In this document: in pieces, positions 7,955 through 15,900 of the stretch
Layout of the letters: each line of letters opens with the position of its first letter
Numbering within the stretch: position 1 is the stretch's first letter
NCBI GenBank assembly: GCA_002482725.1
Contig: DLGO01000020.1
Location: 3,359-36,982, forward strand
Source of the DNA: Bacteroidetes bacterium UBA7692
GTDB taxonomy: Bacteria; Bacteroidota; Bacteroidia; Chitinophagales; LD1
Length of the DNA: 33,624 nucleotides
Reading direction: 5' to 3'
The notes under the pieces: model-generated
Databases searched by the model: none
What the model was told of the DNA's origin: nothing
What the model saw: only the letters and a program-made list of their open reading frames with translations
Program-made: the position numbers and the translations under genes

Positions 7955-9784
7955 CTATGCAAAGTTCTTAATCCAATACGCCGTATTAGCTATCGCCCAT
8001 ACCGTCTTTGCCTGGCTGGTATCACCTTTTTTATAAGCCTCAACCATACTTTTTGCCTTACCTGCATTCATCCACGACAGTGTGCTGTAGTCTATATCCA
8101 GCAAGTGCTTCAGCGGACCATTCAGCCATTTTACCTCACCCGGCGTTACAAATCCCTTCTTGTCTTTACGCTCATATATTGCCTTTGGCAGTATCGGCTT
8201 CAATCCCTCCCGCAATATGTATTTGGTTTCTGCATCGGGGCTTATCTTATCTTCTGCGTTCAGGCTAAAGGCAAACTCTACCAGTCTGTGGTCCAGGAAT
8301 GGCACTCTGCTCTCTATGCTGAAAGCCATGCTGTTCCTGTCCTCATGGTGCAGCAGCGTTTGTAGTGTAGTGCTGAACAGCAGGTGGTTCAAAAAGTTGT
8401 TGAACTTATCTTCCGTTACATTGGCAAATTCCATAACCGGCTTTCCACCACCTACCAGCGATTCCATTCTGCCATACTCCAGCTTATACATGTCTACTTC
8501 ATCGCTGAATGCCGAAACGCCACCTTTTACCAAAAAGTCCAACGCCTTCTTCGCGCCAAAGCCCTCACGGGCTTGTAGCTTACGCAGTATGCTTATAGCT
8601 GCCGGAATATTGCCCGAAGCTAGTTTGTTTCCTATCAGCCTGTAAAAGGAGTGCAGGTATCCACCCAGGTATTCGTCACTGCCTTGCCCGTCCAGTACTA
8701 CCTTCACTTGCTCACTGGCTGCCAGCTTCATCAGGAAGTATTGGCTAAGGTACGATGAGCCATACAATGGCACATCTGCAGAGTATGCCGCATGGTGAAA
8801 GTGCGCCTGCAGGTCGCTTTCTGTAGGGGTAAAGTAATGTGGGTCTATGTTGCTGTATTTATTTATCACCTCTTTTACAAATGGCCGCTCGTCTACAGCA
8901 TCCTTGCCTTCATAGAATATCGTGAAAGATTTTATCCTTGTTTCAGGGAATAGCACCGAGTGCATACTGGCTATGGCAGAGCTGTCCAGCCCACCGCTCA
9001 GGCACATGCCATTGCGCACATCGCTGCGCGAGTGCAGCATCATAGAGTTTTTGAAAAGCTCAAAAAAAGCTTCCTTTTTATCTCCTTGGCTCAGGCTGCT
9101 TTTTGTGGTAAAATCCAGCGACCAGTATTTGTCCATGTGCATCCTCCCATTGCTCACTATCATGTAGTGTCCGGGTAGCAATTGTTGCAGGCTTTTGTAA
9201 AATGTTTGGTGGTGGTACGATGCCCACTTCATTGCCAGTCCACGGCGCAGCTGGTCTTCATTCAGGCTTCGGTCAAAATCAGGTATAGCTTTAAATGCCT
9301 TATACTCCGATGCAAAGTAGCACCTGCCCGAGTCGTAGGTAAAGTAAAATGGCTTTATCCCAAACCTGTCCCTGCAGCAGAATAGCTGTTGCTTCGTTTT
9401 ATCCCACAGCGCAAAGCTCCACATACCCATAAAGCGTTTGGCGCAGTCTATGCCCCAGGCTTTGTAGCCCGCGCATATCACTTCCGTATCTCCATGTGTG
9501 CTAAATGCATACCCCAGAGCTTCCAGTTCTTTGCGCAGTTCTATATAGTTGTACACCTCACCATTAAAGGCTATTACCACATCATCATATACAAATGGCT
9601 GGTTGTTGGTGTCACTCAGGTCTATGATAGACAAGCGGTTGTGTCCCAGTGTTATTTTTTCGTCTACCCAGCTCGAGCTATCATCAGGCCCACGGTGCAC
9701 CGTGGCATGTAGCATGGCATTTATAGTTTGCTGAGCGGTGTCTTTGGTAAGTTTAGTATCTATAAATCCGGCTATGCCACACAT
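7955..9784 (-). CDS. asnB: Asparagine synthase (glutamine-hydrolysing)
   Basis: 609 residues from the internal ATG that gives MCGIAGF. The frame opens five codons earlier, but Cys2 must be exposed as the N-terminal nucleophile of the glutaminase domain, so this start is chosen. The glutaminase domain (about 1-210) shows RGPDD (31-35), LSIIDLS and FNGEVYNY (73-80). The synthetase domain carries the ATP pyrophosphatase P-loop SGGLDS (263-268), then VVLDGQGSDEYLGGY and the C-terminal SRVPFLDHRLVEFAF. It converts aspartate and glutamine to asparagine and glutamate through an aspartyl-AMP intermediate. Similar AsnB-like amidotransferases occur in surface polysaccharide clusters; the divergent neighbour is a polysaccharide deacetylase-like gene, so that role cannot be excluded. 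The downstream aspartate kinase favours amino-acid metabolism. Confidence 0.93.
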   Translation of the reverse strand: MCGIAGFIDTKLTKDTAQQTINAMLHATVHRGPDDSSSWVDEKITLGHNRLSIIDLSDTNNQPFVYDDVVIAFNGEVYNYIELRKELEALGYAFSTHGDTEVICAGYKAWGIDCAKRFMGMWSFALWDKTKQQLFCCRDRFGIKPFYFTYDSGRCYFASEYKAFKAIPDFDRSLNEDQLRRGLAMKWASYHHQTFYKSLQQLLPGHYMIVSNGRMHMDKYWSLDFTTKSSLSQGDKKEAFFELFKNSMMLHSRSDVRNGMCLSGGLDSSAIASMHSVLFPETRIKSFTIFYEGKDAVDERPFVKEVINKYSNIDPHYFTPTESDLQAHFHHAAYSADVPLYGSSYLSQYFLMKLAASEQVKVVLDGQGSDEYLGGYLHSFYRLIGNKLASGNIPAAISILRKLQAREGFGAKKALDFLVKGGVSAFSDEVDMYKLEYGRMESLVGGGKPVMEFANVTEDKFNNFLNHLLFSTTLQTLLHHEDRNSMAFSIESRVPFLDHRLVEFAFSLNAEDKISPDAETKYILREGLKPILPKAIYERKDKKGFVTPGEVKWLNGPLKHLLDIDYSTLSWMNAGKAKSMVEAYKKGDTSQAKTVWAIANTAYWIKNFA

Positions 9785-9915
9785 ACTACAATGATACAAA
9801 TTGAATAGGAATACTTTAGGGTGTAAATCTTATAAATTAGTTAATTCCTATGTTTTTGGTGTCATCTGAAAAAATCTAATTACATCTAAGCTATATTTCC
9901 ATAACATTGTAACTG

Positions 9916-11172
9916 ATGCGCGTTTACATTCAACCGGATAACCTTTACCTGCCTTCAGTGCAGTACACCCTGCAGTTGATTGCAGCCAACAAGGGTATCG
10001 CATTCGATTATACAGATAGCGCAACTGCAGAGTTGATAATAGGAGAGGAGCAAACCGCAGACATCAGGATCAACCGCCTTTTCCATCAGAAAATCGCCAA
10101 AGGGCTGTTTGCCCATGAGCATCATCTTTCCAATAAGCCTTTTATTCAGTTCGAAGACGGAACCACAGATTACCTTTCTTCCATCTTTTATCTGGTCAAT
10201 TGTATTCAGGAGTATAATCCGGTAAAAACAGATAAGTACCACCGCTTTCCATATATCGAAAGCCTGCAAAAGAAATTTGATATTACCCATCAGAATCTGG
10301 TGCAGCAACTGATAGACGAACTGTTTGCAACAAATGCCAAACTTGGTACGCTTACAACCACTTCCAGGCCGTCACGGCTTTTCCTTACCCACGATATAGA
10401 TTCTGTCTATGGTGCCAAAAACCAGGATGGCCGTTATGCGTTGGATAATAACAAGTGGTTGGATATACCCCGCCTTTTGTTCAATCACTATCTCGGTATA
10501 CCTGATTGGCTGCGCATGGATGCCATCACTGACTTAGAGCAGCAGTATGGCTACACTTCTACCTTCTTTTGGCTGCCTGTGCAGGACAGAGAGAATGCTG
10601 ACTATGATATTAATGACCCTCGCGTAAGGCAGCAAATGGATAAGCTTACCGCCGCTGGCTTTTCTCACGGTTTGCACAAAAGCCGTCAGCCCGACTCATT
10701 TTCTCAGGAAGTTAAAAGAATCAATCTGCCTGACGCAGTAAATAACCGCTACCATTTTCTGCAGTTTCAGCTACCGCAAGCATGGGTAGAGATGGAGGGG
10801 CATATTAATCTGGATACCTCACTTGGTTTTGCAGAGTCCTATGGCTTCCGCAATAGTTATGGTTTGCCGCACAGGCCTTTTAATCTGGCTACTCAGCAGC
10901 CCTATAGTGTGTTAAATGTTCCTATGCTGATTATGGATAGGACGCTGTTCGATTCCGGAAAAAGCACAACCGAATTGACTGAAGAAATTAAGGCTTGGAT
11001 TACTGCCAACAAAACCAATTGCATCATCACCCTCAACTGGCACAATAACTTCTTTACAGACCTCGCTTATAAAGGTTATGCTGGATTATATATTAGTATT
11101 TTAAACCATTGCCACTCTTTGGGGATTACCTCAGTTACTCCCGCACAATTGGTACAGGAGTTTAGTAAATAA
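9916..11172 (+). CDS. Polysaccharide deacetylase-like protein (DUF7033-type)
   Basis: 418 residues, no signal peptide. The N-terminal about 140 residues resemble the DUF7033-like module that precedes a deacetylase domain in Bacteroidota. The C-terminal domain has the metal-binding start LFLTHDIDS (155-163), then STFFWLPV (215-222), a GLHKS motif (252-256), RYHFLQF (278-284), the segment DTSLGFAESYGFRNS (300-314) with HRPF after it, and ITLNWHN (371-377). These match the order of motifs in family-4-like polysaccharide deacetylases. In related proteins the middle motif usually reads GLHPS. The likely role is processing of surface polysaccharide or a precursor in the cytoplasm. It is transcribed divergently from asnB and overlaps the DUF2797 gene tail to tail by 11 bases. 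Confidence 0.8.
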   Translation: MRVYIQPDNLYLPSVQYTLQLIAANKGIAFDYTDSATAELIIGEEQTADIRINRLFHQKIAKGLFAHEHHLSNKPFIQFEDGTTDYLSSIFYLVNCIQEYNPVKTDKYHRFPYIESLQKKFDITHQNLVQQLIDELFATNAKLGTLTTTSRPSRLFLTHDIDSVYGAKNQDGRYALDNNKWLDIPRLLFNHYLGIPDWLRMDAITDLEQQYGYTSTFFWLPVQDRENADYDINDPRVRQQMDKLTAAGFSHGLHKSRQPDSFSQEVKRINLPDAVNNRYHFLQFQLPQAWVEMEGHINLDTSLGFAESYGFRNSYGLPHRPFNLATQQPYSVLNVPMLIMDRTLFDSGKSTTELTEEIKAWITANKTNCIITLNWHNNFFTDLAYKGYAGLYISILNHCHSLGITSVTPAQLVQEFSK

Positions 11173-11956
11173 GCTCTGCCTCGTAGCCGCTGTGCTTGCG
11201 GATATTCATCACGTTGTTTCCAAAATAGATATACTGCCCGCGTATGCCTGTAAGCCTGCCTTCTATGGTAGCAGCCTTTTCGAATCCCATGCTCACCACC
11301 TTACCGGGGTATTGCTCTGTAGGGTATAGCAATTCTACTATCTCATCATTGTCGCTGTAGTATTGTTGCAGATCTTCGCTAAGTAGTGTTTTTATGCGCC
11401 TTTTCTCTGCCAGCAGGTCCACTTCGTGGTTGTACTGGTTGGTCAGCATCTTCATCCAGTGCGTTTTATCCGTCAGGTGGTTTTTTAGCGATACCTCTAT
11501 GTGTCCGGCTAGTTGCCTGTATGGAGTTTGTGCCAGTATTATTGCCCTGTTGGCTCCCTGGTCTATCCAGCGGGTGGGTATTTGGCTATCCCTGGTTACG
11601 CCTACTTTTACCTCGTTTACGAGTGCCAGGTATATGTAGTGGGGCTGCACATGGTGCTTATGTTCCCATTCCACATCCCGTCCTTTGCCCAAGTGTCCTT
11701 CGCATAGCTCTGGCCTGAATATACAGTCCGCATTCTCCGGGCTGCTACTGAAGCACGGATAACACATTCCTTCGCCAAAACTCTTCTTGGTTTTTCTGCT
11801 ACAAACGGTACAGTAGATATTGCCGGTCCATTTCAGGCTTATGTTTTTACCCACCAGCTCATTCATCGGCACTTTGTCATCGCCCAGTTGCAAAAAGTAT
11901 TGCACGGGATTGATGAAAGAAGTTGGCATTTTGTCCAATATACCCAGGTGTCGCAT
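11162..11956 (-). CDS. DUF2797 family zinc-ribbon protein
   Basis: 264 residues. Six cysteines lie in zinc-site spacing: CTVC (49-52), CYPC (65-68), Cys78 and Cys85, preceded by a short beta N-terminus. After these comes HYIYLALVNEVKVGVTRDSQ (106-125) and PTRWIDQGA (127-135). The order tyrosine pair, lysine/valine/glycine and arginine recalls the core of GIY-YIG domains, so a nucleic-acid role is possible but unproven. The C-terminal half is helical and ends with a small beta module (KAATIEGRLTGIRGQYIYFG). DUF2797 has no established function that I know. The gene starts 7 bases after the ceramidase-like gene, indicating co-transcription, and its 3' end overlaps the plus-strand deacetylase gene. 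Confidence 0.8.
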   Translation of the reverse strand: MRHLGILDKMPTSFINPVQYFLQLGDDKVPMNELVGKNISLKWTGNIYCTVCSRKTKKSFGEGMCYPCFSSSPENADCIFRPELCEGHLGKGRDVEWEHKHHVQPHYIYLALVNEVKVGVTRDSQIPTRWIDQGANRAIILAQTPYRQLAGHIEVSLKNHLTDKTHWMKMLTNQYNHEVDLLAEKRRIKTLLSEDLQQYYSDNDEIVELLYPTEQYPGKVVSMGFEKAATIEGRLTGIRGQYIYFGNNVMNIRKHSGYEAELIY

Positions 11957-11963
11957 ATCCTTA

Positions 11964-12851
11964 TTATGTATTTCTTGTAAATTCAGTATACCAGTTCGGA
12001 GCTGCCAGAATAGTGGTATAGTTCTTTTCGCTCCTTATGTAAAAGTAAAAGTAAAACGCAGCTACGCCGCTCATCAGGTGCCAGATACCGTGTGGTTGTA
12101 TAAAGCTTACCGGGTTGCACAATATTTTGTGGTTGTCAAATCCAAAGAAAACTACCGCTATCGTTATGCAAATTATGGTAAGCCATACATACAGTTTGTT
12201 CGTTCGCCCTGGGTCTTTTACTTCTACTATTGTCGCAAATATGAACATCGTAGCTATCATACCCAATACGATGAATCTTCCAACCAAGGGAGGGGAGAAG
12301 AATGTTAGGTATAGATATATCATTGTGAAAATTCCGGTAAGTACTCTTGCCTCCCGTGGGTGCTTTATATTCGAGGGCAACCCCCTTATTACCAGTATAA
12401 ACCTATGCGTAAAATACATCAGCGGATAAAGACTTAGACTAAAAACGCCTGAGTAGTCCAGGTCCCCGCCAAATACCGTAAGTCCGGAGTGAAAGTAGCT
12501 GCTGGCAATAAACAGGTATACCATAATAATGGCATAAGTAAACGAATACCAGGGGTTAGCAGATATTAGGTTGTACTGCTTCTTTTCCCTATGGTCGCGT
12601 ATGGCTATCCCAAATACATATAATCCCACCAGCAGGTATATGATATTAGTAAAAGTATTCACAGGCTGCCTTATAAAGGAAGCCATGTTGGTATACTCAC
12701 AAAAGTCGGTATCTATACCATCTAGGTGCGATGATTGATCCCAAAAGTGACTATCAGAAAACTGATTGGTCACTATGGTTATAAGCCATGCATATCCCAA
12801 AGACACCAATAATCCTACTATAAACTGACGAACAAACTTCTTTGTCACCAT
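11964..12851 (-). CDS. Ceramidase-like CREST-superfamily membrane protein
   Basis: 295 residues, about seven transmembrane helices. It shows the pattern of alkaline ceramidases and the CREST superfamily: DFCEYTN (49-55) followed by PVNTFTNIIYLLVG (63-76), then SSYFHSGL with Ser117/118 and His121, GGDLDYSG with Asp130/132, and a C-terminal QPHGIWHLMSG with His254 and His258. In this superfamily Ser, Asp and the three His residues form a zinc hydrolase site within the membrane. Many Bacteroidota make sphingolipids, so a lipid amide substrate is reasonable, but substrate assignment is inference. It lies 49 bases after the giant secreted protein gene and 7 bases before DUF2797, probably one transcript with the latter. 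Confidence 0.72.
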   Translation of the reverse strand: MVTKKFVRQFIVGLLVSLGYAWLITIVTNQFSDSHFWDQSSHLDGIDTDFCEYTNMASFIRQPVNTFTNIIYLLVGLYVFGIAIRDHREKKQYNLISANPWYSFTYAIIMVYLFIASSYFHSGLTVFGGDLDYSGVFSLSLYPLMYFTHRFILVIRGLPSNIKHPREARVLTGIFTMIYLYLTFFSPPLVGRFIVLGMIATMFIFATIVEVKDPGRTNKLYVWLTIICITIAVVFFGFDNHKILCNPVSFIQPHGIWHLMSGVAAFYFYFYIRSEKNYTTILAAPNWYTEFTRNT

Positions 12852-12900
12852 TGCTTAAAACCCGTTTTGATTTTTATGACTAATTAAATCACTAAACGGT

Positions 12901-15900
12901 TTACTGCTCACCTTCTCCATCACCTTTTTTCTTTTTGCCTTTATCTTTTTTATAAAACTCTTGCATAGCCGGAGGCAGGTTGGCTGGTGTTTCTTCCTTA
13001 GGTGCCTCTACTTTAGGCTCTTTGGTTTTTTTAGCTTTTTTACCTTCCTCTTTTTTCTCTTCGCCGGTTCCTGCGCCATCCACAGGTGCTACTGGTGCAG
13101 GCGTCGTTGTGTCTATAGCAGGCACTCCGTTTTCCAATGGTACGGCCTGCGGTGTTTTTTGCTCACTGCCATCTGCTGGCAATGTGCGCGGAGCATCTTT
13201 GTTTACAGGGGTAGAGTCTATCTTGGCTGGTTTAGGTTTTGGCTTCTCTTCATCAGGAGATGTTATTCCATTCTTTTCTTTCATCCGGTCTACAAATTCT
13301 GCCCTGTTGGAACTATTACCGATTACATATCTGTAGAATTTTCCATTATCACCTTTTACAACATTCTTGCCACTTGTCATTAGTGGTGCTATCAGGTTGG
13401 TAAACTCATCGTATGAGCTCAGTACACCCAATACGCCCGGCCTGTATTCTATAAACACCCATTCAGCCGTTCCTGTCCTTATGTATATGTTCAGGTAATC
13501 TGCTCCCGGCCTGTAACCCATCTCAATCCAGCCATTTACTGTTTTGTGCACTCCTTTTTCTCCCGCAAAGCTCAAACCCAGTTTGCCGGTGCTGCGCAGG
13601 GTAGCATCATCTTTGTCAAATACAAAATTTACATTGGTAAATACCAGGTTGTAGTTATAGTCTTTCGGCCTTTTGAACATGGTGGTCTTTTCATATTCCT
13701 TTAACATGGCCTCATCTTTCTTTTCATCCGAAAGCTGGTAAAGCTGGCGTTTGAAGCGGTCATTATCATAAGCCACATCATTCAGGTCTATGTTGTCATC
13801 AAACAAAACTTTTGAAAGCTTCTCCTGAATATCCTTATTGGTTTGTATATCAAAGCCAATTGTCATATTCATTTTGTAGTCATTCTTATCAATATCGTTT
13901 TCTACAGTACCTACTGCTTTCATGCCTATCAGCCCAAAGTCAAGTGCCAGCGGCAGGTCACCTTCGCCGGTTACAGAACCTGTAGAATCGTTCATTTTTA
14001 GTATAGTACCTTTAAGTGCACCTTCTTTTATTTTCTTTTCATCACCAAAGCTCCAAACCCTCGTTTTAGAATTATAAGCAACTACGCCCACTGCATTTAT
14101 CAATGCCGGGTCAGTGATGTTTTCTTTTACCGAAAGCAAGTTGGTGTATGGGTGTATCGGGTCTGCACCTTTTGCTACACTAATAGCCGCTGCTACAGGT
14201 ATACCTTCTTTGTTCTTCACATCAGCTTTATATTTTACAAAGAAATCCTTAGGGTTCACAGTATCCTCAAAGCTGAATTCAGCTGGTTCTACGAGGTTGT
14301 TTTTGTATTTTATTTTGGCTACACCCTTAAATGTCAGGCCTTTTTGCTGGCTGAAAAGGCTGGCATCACCCGTAAAGGTTACATTGGGGTATAAGGTAAA
14401 CTGCTGCCCGTCCTCTATAGCTCCCTTACTGCTCAGATGGTATTCATCATTGTCTTTATCCTTCTTCTTATCGCTTATTTTAGAACGCAGTACCGATATT
14501 TCATTAAACACGATGGTTTGCTCCGGTGTATTTATGGTTTGGTATTTATATTCACCGCTACCTTTCAGTTCTACCTTGCTTATAATATCCAGGGTAGCCT
14601 TGGTTATTTTATGTGTACCGTTGAGCGTATCCGATATTATTGTGGCATTCTGTAGCGTTCGCATTTTAGCTTGACCTTCTATTGTTACTGTGCCGGAGTC
14701 TGGAAGTATACGCGAGTCAGCTACTATTATCTCCGGTATTTCTTCCACTTTCAATATAGAACTCAGTAGGTCAAAAGTTGCTCGCTTTGCCAGGAATTTA
14801 AGTCCTTTTGATGCAGGGTTCAGTGACGCGAAATACTCGCCTTTGCTTCCCGCAGGCGATTTAAACTCCAGTATGTGTTTGTCTATATCCCAACGGAAAT
14901 CAGGTATTAGGGTATTGTATTGGTTATAGGCAAATTCAGTAGGCACGCCTTTCAGGTTATTACTGAAGTTTCCTTCCCTTTTTTTGAAGTCTACTTTAGC
15001 TGTTACATTTGCTGAACGGAACGCTGTTTCGTTCCCATCAGGAGTTTTAATTTTAAGGTCAGCAGTATCAGCGCTTAGGTTTTGGGTTTTGAAGGAGAAC
15101 ATTTTAGAGGTAAGGTTTGCATCGCTCCAGTCTAGTGTTCCGTTTCCGAAAAGGCCCTTGTTAGTTAGGAGTAAGTTACCATTTAGCTGGGTCTGACCAT
15201 TGTACATAGCAAAAGGCGAGTCTTTCATTTTGATAAACATGCTGTCTACCTTACTTTTCCAGAAAACATCGCTGTTTATACTGCGTACATCCGGAGTCAT
15301 CACTCCCGTGGCAGTTTCTTTTATTGTAAATGAATCAGCTGTTGCCAACACAGAATCGGGATAAAAACGTATATCGCTTGATTTGAATGCAGAGGTACTG
15401 TATGTTATTACTCCATCGCCTTTCAAACCTTCATACTGCAGGTCTATGGTTCCCTTATAGTTTCCTTTATCTTTAAACAGGGCTAATCCTTCTTTCGGGG
15501 TACCTGTTTTAAATCCCAGAGAAAGGTCTTCCTGCAATTTCAATCCTTCGGTAATATCGGGGAATATTCCACCGCTTACCAGTTTCCCTTTAAAGTCAAT
15601 AACACTTGGCTCCAGGTTATTCAGGCTATCTATTTCAAATGGCTCTACCTGATAATAGAAATCTTTTTTGCTGTAAGCACCTTTATTGGATGTGGAGTCC
15701 TCGTAGAAAACCTGAGATGGCTTTGCCGTTTTTATCTTAGGGAATTGGGCCAGTCTGCTTCTTCCGCTTTTGTTTATTGGTGCATCTATATTCAACACAC
15801 CATTCAGGTTCTCTAGTTTAGAACGTAGTGGTTTAAGTGCAGGTTTGCCATCTTCATCCAGTTTGTCACCATCCGGTATATATATTATCATAGAGTCTAC

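Noticed and set aside
7955..9784. Asparagine synthase homologue as a lasso-peptide cyclase
   Set aside because: It has a full Cys2 glutaminase domain, and there is no precursor peptide, protease or transporter gene nearby.
12852..12900. CCGTTT/AAACGG pairing between the giant gene and the ceramidase-like gene as a terminator
   Set aside because: Six-base stem, long loop and no U-tract; too weak to call.
12961..15196. Several plus-strand open frames (61-186 codons) inside the giant gene
   Set aside because: Shadows of the coding strand; low-complexity, Ser/Phe-rich translations with no ribosome sites or domain features.
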